Assembly (NCBI GenBank): GCA_944474755.1
Contig: OX104115.1
Location: forward strand, 52,766,648-52,830,647
From: Limnoperna fortunei
Taxonomy: Eukaryota; Mollusca; Bivalvia; Mytilida; Modiolidae
DNA: 64,000 nt
Direction: 5' to 3'
In this document: positions 1 to 10,306 of the stretch, piece after piece
How the letters are laid out: the number at the start of each line of letters is the position of its first letter
Position numbering within the stretch: the stretch's first letter is position 1
Notes under the pieces: model-generated
What the model was told of the DNA's origin: nothing
Databases searched by the model: none
The model's input: the letters and a program-made list of their open reading frames with translations, nothing else
Position numbers and translations under genes: made by a program

Positions 1-880
1 TCAATCAAATATAGGAAAGGATGTGTGACAAAACAGTTTTCATAAAATTGTGACTTATAGTTTCGTCTAGTTTCATTGTTTACATTTTTCAATTAACGAA
101 CTGCGATGGTCGGTAAAATTCGATCGCAAGTAAATTATTACTTTCTCCTTAATAATGTTTATAATTATGACCATATCACAATTTTCTAAATGTTCTTGTA
201 GAAAAGAGCTTAATTTCTTTTTCGTGCATAAGCCTCCTATAGTAAGGATCAGTTGCGTGGATTTAATGATTTATATGCATGTATACAAATTTTTCTGTCT
301 GTAAGTGATATTAAGCTCATTAATGCACTTGCTTATTAGCGGGAAAGAGCTTGCAGTTTTATTATTTCAATATGGATACTGCATGGTATGTTACTTTAAA
401 ATCATTGAAGTTTGGAAGAACAAACCAATGATCAGTCATCAATTAAACCAATATTCCGGTCTTATGGTTATCTGGTTTTCTTTTAATCACATCTCTGTTA
501 TTTACCATGAAATAGTTTTGAAATAATATATGCTTGTAAAATTAGACATTCCTTTAACAGAGTAATGAGTAACAAAACAAAAAATATTTTATAGTGTAAA
601 TAAAGGACGTAATAGGCATGTTTGAGTTACGTAAGATGAAATTAATTTATAGCAAATTGCTTCTCCGAGCTTGATCCCATCGGATAGACCTTTCCAGCAT
701 TAGAACTAAAAGGCTCATAACATACAATCAGCAATACTTATTTGTTACCTTATAAACATGATAACTATTGACATTTTTAACTACAACAATGCTATCATAT
801 ATTTCCTTTAATGCTATACACACCAATGGTTGATTTAAAATAAAATATGTTTTAAAGAGTTTTTGTGTTCTTTTTTCTAG
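1..880. other. No supported gene; upstream intron or flank
   Basis: The short open frames here have no recognisable protein pattern and lack matching splice sites. The stretch ends in a pyrimidine-rich tract and AG at 879-880, which is the acceptor of the next exon, so at least its right part is probably intron of the gene whose last exons follow. The exon at 881 begins one base before a codon boundary, so the missing upstream exon must end two bases into a codon. I could not place that exon in this window. Confidence 0.5.
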
Positions 881-1022
881 TTTCTTGGAAAAGTTCATCC
901 TCAATGCAGAAATAGCAGCACTTGTTCGGTTGAAACTGTTCAAAAGGTCTAAAGAAAAACAAAAAGAAATGGTCATTAGAAATAGGGAAAAAATCACCTC
1001 CTTGACAAAGGAATGTAGCGAG
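881..1022 (+). CDS. Internal exon, putative dynamin-like membrane protein
   Basis: This exon encodes 47 codons plus one leading base. It is bounded by a pyrimidine-rich acceptor ending in AG at 879-880 and a GTAATT donor starting at 1023. The frame (ttc ttg gaa aag...) reads FLEKFILNAEIAALVRLKLF and continues as a very basic amphipathic helix ending in TKECSE, with no stop. The donor is in phase 0 and the next acceptor (1487-1488) also opens in phase 0, so the two exons join without a shift. The 466-base intron between them has stops in this frame. The product is the upstream part of the helical protein described for the next exon. I do not recognise the family with certainty. The splice model is inferred from consensus sites and phase only. 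Confidence 0.6.
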
Positions 1023-1488
1023 GTAATTAAGAAGTACATTATCTATTTTTTTATATTTTAGGGGAAACATTTTTCGTAACAGTTTTCTCAGCAACTACTA
1101 ATCACATTCTCTTGAAATTTGGTATGCAGCATCAGCATGGCCTCCCATAACGTGGGATTCGATTTCAGGTCTTTCGCTCACCTACTTCCTGTTTAACGAA
1201 ATTCGGCCATTTCTGTCTTTGAAGGATTTTCTATATTATATTTTCTCACAATAATCTTAAACGCAACAACAATCTGAATAAAAAATAATCGCCCAAAATC
1301 CACATGGATAGTATTGCATTCCACTCAGGACATTAAAATGTACCTACACATCAAATTTCATTAAATCGGACTACGTTTTAAATTTGACGCGTTTTTGGCA
1401 GCCATTTTGAAATGCACGGTCGAAAAAAAGGATTTCCACTCGGAACACTTATATCTACCTCTATATTGTATATAGGATTACTTTTCAG

Positions 1489-2253
1489 GGGAAGATAAGT
1501 CTCATCCGTTACAAAACAGAAATGGTTTCTAGACTTGCTGATAAATTGGGCAGTTACCTGCTATCTTCTAACGGTAAAAACGAGATTCTCAATCCACCAG
1601 GATATGGAAATATCAGTTCTGTTTCGTACAGGTCGTTGGCTAAGGAGGTTCCACGACGAGTTGAAAGAGGCATTCAAAGATGGTGTGAAGGCCATGATGT
1701 TAAATTAATGATAGAAGAGGCCGAAGGAAAAATCCGATCCCTACTAAATGATATAGAAGTAAAATTTCAAACCATAGAAGGCGATATCATTGGAATTAAC
1801 CTCCGCAATAGAGATTATGTATCTGGTGAAGCCATACTTGGATTAGGGTTGTTAGGTCTGATCCCATATTCTGTCTTCTTTGGTATTCATTTTGGCGTGG
1901 TCATGACACCAATCGTTGCATTTTGGGCGTTACATGTCAATGGAAATGTACACGCAAACAAAGTTAATGACCTCTACAATAACTGCTTAGGCTCTTTAAA
2001 TCAACAAGCGTTGGTTACAAGTTTTGAAAAGTCATTTGGTGTGGAATACAACAAATTAATTGTGCGTATCTTTGACGAAGCTCTTCCTATGAAATTGTGT
2101 AGCTTAGAGAAAACTTACGAGAAGCTTTTAGTTGATCACAAAGAAAAATTGCAGAAGCGACAATCGTTCAAGCGTTTGAAACACAAAATGGAATCTCTTA
2201 AAAAGGAAACAGATTTATTTAGACAAACGTGTGCTAGGTTGTTTGACAATTAA
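1489..2253 (+). CDS. 3'-terminal exon, putative dynamin-like GTPase C-terminus
   Basis: The exon starts after AG at 1487-1488 and runs 254 codons to TAA. An ATG lies at 1522, but the frame is open back to the acceptor (GKISLIRYKTE before the Met) and joins the preceding exon in phase, so I treat it as the last exon of a longer gene. Counting from that Met, residues 40-95 are charged helix. Residues 104-137 are a strongly hydrophobic stretch rich in Gly, Leu and Phe that could form a membrane hairpin. Residues about 190-243 are a charged coiled coil (EKTYEKLLVDHKEKLQKRQ and on). Helix, membrane hairpin, helix is the layout of the paddle and stalk of dynamin-superfamily proteins such as mitofusins, but the GTPase domain is outside the window, so the assignment is an inference. 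The large internal frame has no stop or frameshift, which argues for a functional gene. Confidence 0.7.
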   Translation, partial: GKISLIRYKTEMVSRLADKLGSYLLSSNGKNEILNPPGYGNISSVSYRSLAKEVPRRVERGIQRWCEGHDVKLMIEEAEGKIRSLLNDIEVKFQTIEGDIIGINLRNRDYVSGEAILGLGLLGLIPYSVFFGIHFGVVMTPIVAFWALHVNGNVHANKVNDLYNNCLGSLNQQALVTSFEKSFGVEYNKLIVRIFDEALPMKLCSLEKTYEKLLVDHKEKLQKRQSFKRLKHKMESLKKETDLFRQTCARLFDN

Positions 2254-2290
2254 AATTTGGAGCGCTAAATAGAACTAAAAGTAGTACAGC

Positions 2291-2329
2291 AATAAATGAG
2301 ATTGTGTATTAAATTATTTGATAAATAAA
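2291..2329 (+). terminator. Polyadenylation signals of the left-edge gene
   Basis: Two AATAAA hexamers lie at 2291-2296 and 2324-2329, 38 and 71 bases after the stop codon at 2253. They are correctly placed to end the transcript of the putative dynamin-like gene and support 1489-2253 being the terminal exon. A T-rich stretch follows. Confidence 0.55.
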
Positions 2330-3474
2330 ACATTTAGTTTATAAAAGAAAATCCAGAGTCCAGACTCCAAAGATGCCATCTGTTATCTTAAGGAAGGACA
2401 TTATTATACGGCATTTAACAATATCTTCTATTTGATTACAACTGTATTTATTGTCATATTTTGTTTTTAAACATACCCACTATAAACAGGTGAATCCATA
2501 ACATCCGTTATTGAAATGTTGTACAGTACCTGGCCAAAAGTGACGTCATTGAAATGTTAATTGTATTTCGTGTACGGAAAACAACGTTTTTCTAATATAA
2601 TTAATAAAAACTTACCTCGAAAAGCTAGTATTTTGTTATTTGACCGCTTGCTCTAAATACAGTTCTAATTCTTTTAGGTAAGCTTCTATATAAACTCTGA
2701 ATATAATGTAATTGAAGTTCGATCCAGATTTCGTTCACTACATGGATCAAATCTTTTTTATCTCATGTAAGCGGCGAGAAACACGGCATTTTATGACTTT
2801 CCAGACATTTTCTATTACGTTGAGCTCAATGCTTTGGGATGGCTACGGCAAAGTTGGTTTTTGATTTTCTGTTTTCTAATCGGAAGTCCGTTTTGAGACA
2901 TGACATGGCGCATTGTCCTCTTGCAATGGCCACGTCAAATTAGAAAAATGTCTTGCTACAACTGGTCATAAATTTTTATCAAAAATACTTATATACTTCT
3001 CGGAGTTTCTATTTCTGTAAATTTGAGTTAAGGTACCGACACCAAAGTATGTAATACAACCCCAGAACATTGCAGAGCATTTCACAGTTCGATGAGCATT
3101 GGGGACGACCCTTACACAATCGGAGTAAAACGTTCATCAGATCTTCTCCAAACATACACTTTACTGTCGTTTCCCATTTCAATTTTATTTTCGTCATTAA
3201 AAATAATCCTAGACCAATTTTACTGCACGTTCCAGTGAAGTTTTGTCATGCAATAACGTAGCCGCTTTTCACGATTTCGGGGACCAATGGTTATTTTCTT
3301 TGTCACAGGCTTTCGTTTGATAACAGATTCGAACAATCTCCTTCTAACAGTTCGGGGTGATACAGTTAAGAGCCCAGTATTGTTAACTTTTGTCGTAATA
3401 TCCGATACTGTTGCCCTCCTGTTTTCCCTTACGAAGCGTAGCAGGGTCCTCTGTAACATTTCCGACGATTTTTA

Positions 3475-4153
3475 GGGTGGTCAGGGCCGTTAATTAGGCA
3501 ACTGCATCCTATTGCAAACTGGCAAAAAATGTGACCAAAAATCAAATAAAATGAAATAAAAGTAAAAAGAGAAAAGAGAGAGAAAGGAGGAGATAAAATA
3601 AAAACAAATTATAAGTACAAATGTCATTGTTGTATTATCTATATTCTATGAGTATAATGAAAGTTTGAAAAATTCGCGTTTGGTAATGATACACCTCTAT
3701 ATTTTAATACGCGTTACGTACGGCAAACAATAAAAAGATGAAAGAACAATGAACTATAAATATTGGCTGTTTGATGGAAGTTGTTTTCGATTACGAAACG
3801 GACAATACCCCTGGACGGAAGTGGTGACTTTATCGTTTGTCGTCTTTAAGGCCTTTCGGTGCACTTTATCAGTAACGATAAAGTCCACTTCCGGCAAGGG
3901 TTATTGTCCGTTTCGTTTCAAACTGGCGGAAATTATAAAAATTTGAGAGTTTAATGACATTAGAAACATAAAGGTAGGGTTTTTCATGAAGATAATTTAC
4001 ATCGGAACAGAAATAATTACAAACCCGTGTAGATAGGGGTAAAGTAATATTTAAAAAAAAAATTGTGAAAGTTGGCGGGTATAGACTCTGTTTCTTTCCT
4101 TCTCCCACACAATAACAAAATCGAACCAGTATCATTCGAAAGCGCAAGAAAAT
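3475..4153. mobile_element. Unclassified 679-base insertion with 9-base duplication
   Basis: The 9-mer CGATTTTTA occurs at 3466-3474 and again at 4154-4162, exactly where the Tc1 transposase frame is interrupted. This is the pattern of a target-site duplication. The insert has no long coding frame and no clear terminal inverted repeats. It carries a purine-rich tract (about 3538-3615) and an internal foldback (3794-3915). The class is unknown; a 9-base duplication is seen with Mutator-like elements among others. Confidence 0.6.
3794..3915. repeat. Foldback (inverted repeat) within the Tc1 insertion
   Basis: The left arm starts CGAAACGGACAATACCC and continues into GGAAGTGG and ACTTTATCGTT. 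The right arm is its complement with small gaps and ends ATTGTCCGTTTCG. Each arm is about 42 bases, and the loop holds a second partial copy of ACTTTATC. This looks like a small foldback element or the hairpin of its host insertion. Confidence 0.65.
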
Positions 4154-4568
4154 CGATTTTTACAAGCCCCTGTGGCCGTGGTCGTCCCGTTCGAGGGGCG
4201 TTTTCAATGGATTCCCGTTCTTTGACCCGCTTCAAAAAATTCTGGACAGTTCTTGCCTTCAAATCGAGGATCCCTGCGATTTTTCTACCTGAATACTCTT
4301 TCCAAGACAAATCAACGATTATGTTTTTCTGCTCAGTTGACAATTCTTTACGCTTGGGTGCCATTTTTTTAAGCAGACGATAATATAAACAAACAGGGGA
4401 ATAATCAATAATTAACCGGTGATAATAAGAAAAAAGACTTCAAATTTTTATCCTCCATATTTTATTTCATAACAAACCATCTTCGTTACATGCATTTCTT
4501 TCTGATACCTTTTCTATATGACGTCGCCATTTATATAAGTGCGCCAACACTTTTGGCCAGGCACTGTA

Positions 4569-5315
4569 GACATGATTTTTGCATTACTTTGGCGTTGTTC
4601 TCTACCGAAAACTTAATTACGTAATTACATGTACTATTGGATGTATTGACTACTTTGCTGATAGTTTATAGTGATCACAAATTAATTTTGCAGAATAAAT
4701 TTAGTATTTATTGTACAGTTTTTTTTTACTTAAATATGTTTTTTTTCTATATCTTAGTTTTCAAAGCTTCAAATGAATGATTTTAGCGTGATCTACTTAT
4801 CAATTGCAAAAAAATTGCTTAAGTTACGAAACTAAACTTACAATCCACAAACTGCATAATTTTTTACATCTGAAATGCATCTGTGATCGTAAATATGCAT
4901 GAATCACATACTTTTAGCAAATATTGGTATGATATTTTAGTTTTTATGTCCCTTCTTTTGGAGTGCTATTGTTTTGCCGAGTCTGTCTGCATCTTCCGTT
5001 TGCGGAATCTTAATCTATAGGTTTTTATGTAGCTCAATCTTTAAAGATTTTAAATAGTTTTTGGTTTATATATCTTTGTTTAGCATTGATAGATTTTTAA
5101 AATCTTTTGAAAATGCATTTCAGAGTAATTAAGACTCCATTTATTCGTCAGCCTAGATTTTTGTAGTGTAGAAATGCTGACCAAAACAAAAATTAATTTG
5201 ATATCCAGATTTATTTTTTAGAAACTTAGACTTAATTTAATTTATAGTAAGTGGATGACGTATTCTGGAGAGAGTTTTTTGCGTGACAAATGAAATTGCT
5301 TACCGCGTCTGGTTC
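4569..5315. other. No recognisable gene
   Basis: AT-rich DNA with many stops in every frame. I see no element end, repeat or exon here. Confidence 0.4.
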
Positions 5316-6298
5316 AGCTTATGCTCCTTTTGTAGATCAAGAAGGGTACTTTTTGAAATCAACAATTATTTCCTAGAGGTATTCAGCGTTTAGAAATAAG
5401 GCGGTTTTAAAATTTTATCGGGTCATTGTCCATACTAAAATTTGACCTTAATGGAACGACAACACAATTGTTGAAGACCTCTTTTTCCCTCTTTGTTTAT
5501 ATTAACATAAAGTCAATTGAAAAAAATTACACCGATTTTATTGGCATGCCATTTGGTGGTCTGAAAGTACCATACCACTTTCAAACTATATCAAAAATTT
5601 AGAAACATTGACCATTTCTTACTCTTTGTAAAGCTCTGGAAGCATCCCTATCTTCAGAGATAAAGTCCGAGAGACTCTGAAAACAGGAAATTTGCAATCC
5701 TTCCACTGGACCAAATTACTCATAATCCATTATATTTCATCAAATGTTTAATTTTAAATTTTTTTTCAAACATCCTTCTTTCCAATAAGCCCAAAAAGTA
5801 GAAGCAAAACAAGAAAAAAGCCAAAGAAAAATATTACAAAGAAATACACTATTTTATGGGTAATTACATTCGTGGACAACGAGTGTCAAAGGTCATCAAT
5901 TGTGTTGTCGTTCCTAATTAGAACGGAAGCGTACTTTAGGAACAATCGATTGTTGTCTATTCGAAATCTTTCGGATGATGTCGTCTGCAGTTAAGGCGGG
6001 AAAAGTCTTGCGGTTTGTCCGAATACCATTAAACGTCACGAAAGCAGACGAACATTTGTAAACTACGTAAGATCCCTTTAGTAACAAAAATGACTGACAT
6101 ATTATGTAAAATTTCCGCAGCAAAAGTCAAGCACAATTTGTAACAACAAAAACAACAGAGGCATAGTATAAAACATTGACAAATTAGCGTATCTAAATTT
6201 TTTATACTGGATTTTGGTAATAAAAAGGTAAAATATAAAATAATTTAAAAATGCAAGCAAACAAATTTTTCCAAGGGGGTGCGGCATTTAGTATATGA
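5316..6298. repeat. Dispersed repeat family, copy 1 (interrupted)
   Basis: From 5316 (AGCTTATGCTCCTTTTGTAG) and again from 5921 to about 6298 this region matches 10307-10782 closely. Shared blocks include GATCAAGAAGGGTACTTTTT, CTATTCGAAATCTTTCGG, GCAGTTAAGGCGGGAAA and GAGGCATAGTATAAAACAT. The middle (5451-5917) is an inserted element absent from the other copy. A minus-strand frame at 5914-6123 contains a peptide (VTFNGIRTNRKTFPALTA) that is also readable in the second copy, although coding has not been shown. The family is unknown to me. Confidence 0.7.
5451..5917. mobile_element. 467-base inverted-repeat element with TTA flanks
   Basis: The left end reads ATGGAACGACAACACAATTG and the right end is its near complement (CAATTGTGTTGTCGTTCCT). 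TTA lies directly outside both ends (5448-5450 and 5918-5920). The matching repeat at about 10433-10447 reads straight through the site (TTTGACTTACATTAGAACGG), so it serves as an empty site. The interior has no transposase, so this is a non-autonomous element. A three-base TTA duplication is the signature of PIF/Harbinger elements, which is the likeliest class. Confidence 0.7.
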
Positions 6299-7095
6299 GC
6301 ACTTAATTTTAAAAATACAAAACTTGATAGCTTATGTTCAACTTTAACCTATGGTAACTGTAGACATTGTGTTTGTTTATATAATGACACTTGAATTTAT
6401 TTGCTCTGCTGTTATTTGCCCAATGTTTGGATTTTTGTTATCGATGTGTTGTTTGCCGTGACTAAAATAATTTTATGATTGACATTTTAGATGAAATAAA
6501 AGATATATTTTACTGTACACTTGTTACGATTGCTATTCTTTCTATTATCTACTTGAAATTCTAATATGACGTCCTGCTTTATCTATGTAAACAAAAAGAC
6601 GTGTCAAATTTAAATAAGTTTAGTTCGCACATGCGTAAGCTGTGTGTTTTGTGTAAATGTAAAACCTGACTGAAAATGCTGTTTGTTATGTGTTATGCAT
6701 GATTATCGTTGTTGTTAATAATGCAGTTATTTTTAGCCTAAATTCTGAGATTTATATGATTTAAACTACTCCCGATACATTATTTTTTTATCAATTCTAC
6801 TTTCGAATTAATATGACGTGACAATTTGAATTCCAACGTCATATAAATCTCAACTGAAAATTCCCAAACTGGAATAATGCAATTTCGTAAGGCTTTCTCA
6901 ATATATTTGTTTAAAATGTACGTATATTCAATAAAATGACGAGTATATATGTTTCTGTCAATTTTATTTGCTTTAACATACTGTTTTGGAATACAATGTA
7001 TATCTTATTAGTTTAAAAAAACAGTATTACCATTGAAAGCGTCCTCTTAGAGCCGCTTCAAAATTTCAAAACTATTGTTAGACATATTAGAATCG
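6299..7095. other. No recognisable gene
   Basis: AT-rich sequence with no exon, element end or long repeat that I can support. Confidence 0.4.
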
Positions 7096-7921
7096 AAATA
7101 GATTATTGCAATTGGGCTCTATGAGAATTAGAACATGCTCAGACCTTTTATTTGTCCTCATTTTATACCTCGCTATCGCTGGGTATAATTAAAATATTGA
7201 CAAATGTTAAGGTTCAGTCACAATACACCGCATAGCATTAACGGACGCCAAACGCAAAGAAAAATGCGGCTGAAAGTTATCCGGTGATGAAAAGCATTTC
7301 CAGCTGCTGCTGCTCGGTGCTCTCATGATCGCTGTACGGGGCGCATAAAACGTGCAAAACGCACAATGACCGAACGATCAACGCATATATACTGGATGAA
7401 TGACGTACAGTTAACGGACTTCAACGTACTAGTAACGGATTTGTACCGCACAAAACTTGCACGCAGCGCATGAAGAACTGACAAAACGTTCTTTGAACTT
7501 TTAACTCGTTTAACTTACGTTACATCCGCTGCATGTCCGTTAGTAGTCCGGCCGTAATTCAGGTCAACCGGGCAAGAACGGACTCGAACCGGACAAGTAC
7601 AGAATAAGGAACGTACGAGTAACGAACAAAACGCATGCCAGCGCATGGTTACCGTACATCTGAAGGACAACTTTATCCGGTGCTGTACGTTCCAAATTTT
7701 GAACATGTTCAAAACTTTCTACCGAACGGAACGAACACCGCTGGACATCGCCGGACAAGAAGCGCAAACGCCGCATGATAAACGGAAAAGAAACGGACAT
7801 GGACGGATTGAAAATTTTGTTACGCGTTGGACGTCCGTTAACGTTATAGGTGTAGTGTGACTGAAGCTTAAGGTCTGACCATGTTCTAATTCGCTTAGAG
7901 CCCGCTCGCAATAATCTATTT
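7096..7921. mobile_element. Foldback DNA element with long imperfect inverted ends
   Basis: The left end (AAATAGATTATTGC, then GGGCTCT, GAATTAGAACATG, TCAGACCTT, TTCAGTCACA, ACACC and TTAACGGACG) is repeated in inverse order at the right end (to 7921), giving arms of about 100 bases. The left arm is split by a roughly 60-base insert (about 7147-7211) that is itself a small hairpin, with ATTTGTC at one edge and GACAAAT at the other. The interior is unlike the surroundings: it is rich in CpG, with many ACGGAC, AACGCA and CGTAC words. The overlapping open frames have no protein pattern I recognise. I could not see a convincing target duplication. Confidence 0.7.
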
Positions 7922-8440
7922 CTTAAACAATGATTGACAACTAGGACTTAATCTGCCTTTATTGTTATGATACAGTTTTCGATTCTTTGTTTATACCATA
8001 TAAATGTATCACAGAAAAAAGTTCACAATTTTAAATATTTTAATTTCCCTTAAATACTCAATAGCTAAGCAACATTTATCTATTTCGTATAACCTATACT
8101 AAATGGTATACCCCGCTGCACTAGGTGTTTTGCTTGCATTTTTTTTATTATTCCATATTGTACCTTTGTAGTGTTAAAATCCAATTTAAAACATTTCTAC
8201 ACGATAACACGTCCATATTTTATATTATGCCTTTGTTATTGACAACTTGGTATATCAGCACATGACTGATTGTTGACGTCATAATTATAAGTTTTGATGA
8301 CGTTGACTTAACATGAATTCTTCCGCAAACAACAAGTGAAGACACTAATAATTGTGAATTGCAAATATTATTTGACTACTGGTTAAATATTGCTTTTATT
8401 ATTACTTTTCATAATATTGATATTAAAATATAATAATTGG
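7922..8440. other. No recognisable gene
   Basis: AT-rich spacer between two foldback elements. Nothing else is supported. Confidence 0.4.
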
Positions 8441-8566
8441 TTTCAATTGTTGGTTAGATTGATGGATATATCCGACTTTGGGTGGGTTTACGCTGTACAT
8501 AAACCGCGTATTGGCGTAAACCGACCCAAAGTCGTCTATATCCAATAATCTAACCAACAATTGAAA
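8441..8566. repeat. 126-base palindromic repeat (small foldback element)
   Basis: The sequence from TTTCAATTGTTGGTTAGAT through ATATCCGACTTTGGGTGGG and GTTTACG is repeated inversely (CGTAAACCGACCCAAAGTCG, then AATCTAACCAACAATTGAAA). Arms are about 55 bases with a short loop around ACATAAACCGCG. This is a typical short palindromic miniature element with no coding capacity. Confidence 0.75.
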
Positions 8567-9251
8567 TCAGTCCTTAATAAATATTAAAATATTTAAATCC
8601 ATTACTTTAACAATTAAGACACCTTCCATCTAATGGCAAAATAATATATCAAGCATTAATCATTGTTTACTACGTGATTATCCATTAGAAATTTTGTTTC
8701 GCTAAACATATTTTAAATTTATCAACAAATACAGTAAACAAAAAAACATCTGTACTTCTATACGTTTGCAAGAATTTTGCTGGAGCTGCTGGAATGTTGT
8801 TATCGATGAATGTAAAAAATAGACAATTGGAAAGTTGAAGTCATCACGTTTGTCGTTAAGTCTAGTTTGAAGTTTTCCCAGAGTATACTTTTAGAATTCT
8901 AGAAGTAGGTCTAAATGCATTGGTTGCGTCCTTAATTTCAAGCTTGCTAGTGTAAATTGAATGCAAATTGTCACCAAATGTAGCATCAATATAGCGAAAT
9001 TTGAAATTAAAGGTCTGAGCCAGAGTCTTTTTTCTTCTTTAGCAGACCTTCTAGGAACTCAGCATCATAAGAGTACAAAAACAAGTGTTACATTTATGAT
9101 GTCAATCAAATGTTTCCATTACAGATTTAATTTTGTTATGAAAGATGTAATTGTATTGGGTAAGGGAAGGACAACAATCCACTTCTTCATCCTGGCTCAG
9201 CTGGTAACAATTTGTGTACTGTCCCCCTCTAATCTTTAACCTCCTAATGAA
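8567..9251. other. No recognisable gene
   Basis: Non-repetitive AT-rich DNA. A 92-codon open frame at 8961-9239 has no domain-like features or splice context that I can support. Confidence 0.35.
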
Positions 9252-9263
9252 GCTTGTGGTTTT

Positions 9264-9521
9264 TGTTTTTGTTTGTTTGTTTGTTTGAATGTTGTTTCAG
9301 CAATATTTCATCTATATCATGGCTTCTAATATTTATTGGGGGAGGGGGGAGAAGACGGAGTACCCGGAGAGAAACCCCGGACCTCCGGTGGGAAAACTGG
9401 CAATCCTTGTCAATTAAGATTGGAGTCGAGCGCAACCTGTCCGCAGTGAGATTCGATCCCGCAATCTCAATGTTGACAGACTATTTGAACAATAGTAGAT
9501 GAACTACCTTAACCACTCGGC
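9264..9521 (-). mobile_element. tRNA-derived SINE with 12-base target duplication
   Basis: On the minus strand the head carries an A-box (CCGAGTGGTTAAGGTAGTT) and, about 45 bases on, a B-box like region in GATTGCGGGATCGAATC. The body (GGATTGCCAGTTTTCCCACC, then TCTCCGGGTACTCCG) and a CAAA-repeat tail follow. GCTTGTGGTTTT flanks both sides (9252-9263 and 9522-9533), so the insertion is preserved. The first dozen bases of the family head are missing. At least six more copies or fragments are in this window. The SINE would be copied by a LINE reverse transcriptase supplied in trans. Confidence 0.88.
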
Positions 9522-9533
9522 GCTTGTGGTTTT

Positions 9534-10230
9534 AGTTTTCGCTTATAAGTGATATGTTTTTTATCATTACACAAACGCTTAGTTGACATTGACCAATTCG
9601 TTATTAAATTTAAGTTTTTTTATTTTTCCGGGCAAGAGTTGCTCTACTACAAGTGAACGTATTTTGGTGAGGGTGTTTACAAATTCAAACACTCAATCTA
9701 CATCAGTGTGATGAATAAATATTACTTATATGTTCAAAAAGTTTCATAAATAAATAGAATCTCAAGTCGAAGAAAACTTTAAAACTGAAATTTAGTATTT
9801 CCTTTTAATTGAATAAATGATAAAAAAAGACAACAACAAAAAAAAAAAAAGAACAAAAATTAAAAACCTTTCAAAATATACCGCAAGAAAAATAAAATGG
9901 TTGAATTTAAGGTATAAAAGGTCTACATATAGCTCCTTTTCAGTGGCGATCCAGGGGGTGTTCCGGCGGTTGCGCTCACCCCGTTCCACTCAAAATTGTT
10001 GTTACTTTCGTGTAGATGTTCGGCAAAATTGGTCATTACCCCCCCCCCTTCCCCTTTAAAAAAATTCTGTACCCGTCCCTGCTTTTAGAACGAATATAAA
10101 GTTAATTTTTGACCGGGTTACGTAATGTGCAAACCCGAATTATAGTGATAAATGGGCGACGGCGGACGGAGGTACTGCCACAGCCAATTTATTTAATACA
10201 ATACTTGTACGGTTTGGTCATTGTCTGAGA
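9534..10230. other. No gene; low-complexity and repeat-like pieces
   Basis: A-rich low-complexity sequence around 9830-9860, then a short GC-richer block around 9945-10080 (GGCGATCCAGGGGGTG and a run of C) that looks like a fragment of a dispersed repeat. No coding pattern. Confidence 0.4.
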
Positions 10231-10302
10231 AATGGGTTGTCGGAGCAATGGGTTGTCAGAGTACTGGGCTGTCGTATTAATGGGTTGTCGGATTAATGAA
10301 CT
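10231..10302. repeat. Short tandem repeat, about 16 bases x 4.5
   Basis: The unit AATGGGTTGTCGGAGC recurs with point changes (AATGGGTTGTCAGAGT, ACTGGGCTGTCGTATT, AATGGGTTGTCGGATT), ending in a partial copy. It sits immediately before the second copy of the dispersed repeat family. Confidence 0.75.
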
Positions 10303-10306
10303 GACC

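Larger units (their letters stand above)
3009..4364 (-). pseudogene. Tc1-type transposase, broken by insertion and frameshifts
   Basis: Reading on the minus strand, the start at 4364 gives MAPKRKELSTEQKNIIVDLS followed by a first helix-turn-helix and the GRPR hinge (to about 4163). After the insertion, 3220-3459 encodes the second DNA-binding part (FVRENRRATVSDI, then SPRTVRRRLFESVIKRKPVT). Then 3009-3197 gives a decayed piece of the catalytic region around KLKWETTVKCMFGEDLMNVL, where active Tc1 proteins carry FSDES-like and VWRR-like motifs. The two DNA-binding halves are in different frames across the insertion, and the catalytic aspartates and glutamate are not intact. The copy cannot make transposase. 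In Tc1 elements this protein binds the inverted repeats and cuts and pastes the element into TA sites. Confidence 0.8.
2524..4566 (-). mobile_element. Tc1-like DNA transposon, disrupted
   Basis: The ends are inverted repeats. The left begins CAGTACCTGGCCAAAAGTG and the right ends CACTTTTGGCCAGGCACTG, and each is flanked by TA (2522-2523 and 4567-4568), the target duplication typical of Tc1/mariner. The element is 2,043 bases, longer than the usual 1.3-1.7 kb of Tc1 elements because a 679-base sequence (3475-4153) is inserted in the transposase. Without it the element would be about 1.36 kb, a normal Tc1 size. The transposase runs on the minus strand and is broken. Confidence 0.88.

Noticed and set aside
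1296..1440. Coding exon between 1023 and 1488
   Set aside because: The segment has stops in all frames and the flanking exons already join in phase; it resembles repeat-like intron sequence.
7515..7911. Overlapping minus-strand frames in the ACG-rich foldback
   Set aside because: Several frames are open because the DNA is less AT-rich; no protein motif is present and arms form part of the reading frames.
9254..9502. Plus-strand 82-codon frame
   Set aside because: It is the antisense of the SINE at 9264-9521; similar shadows occur at 21439-21994.
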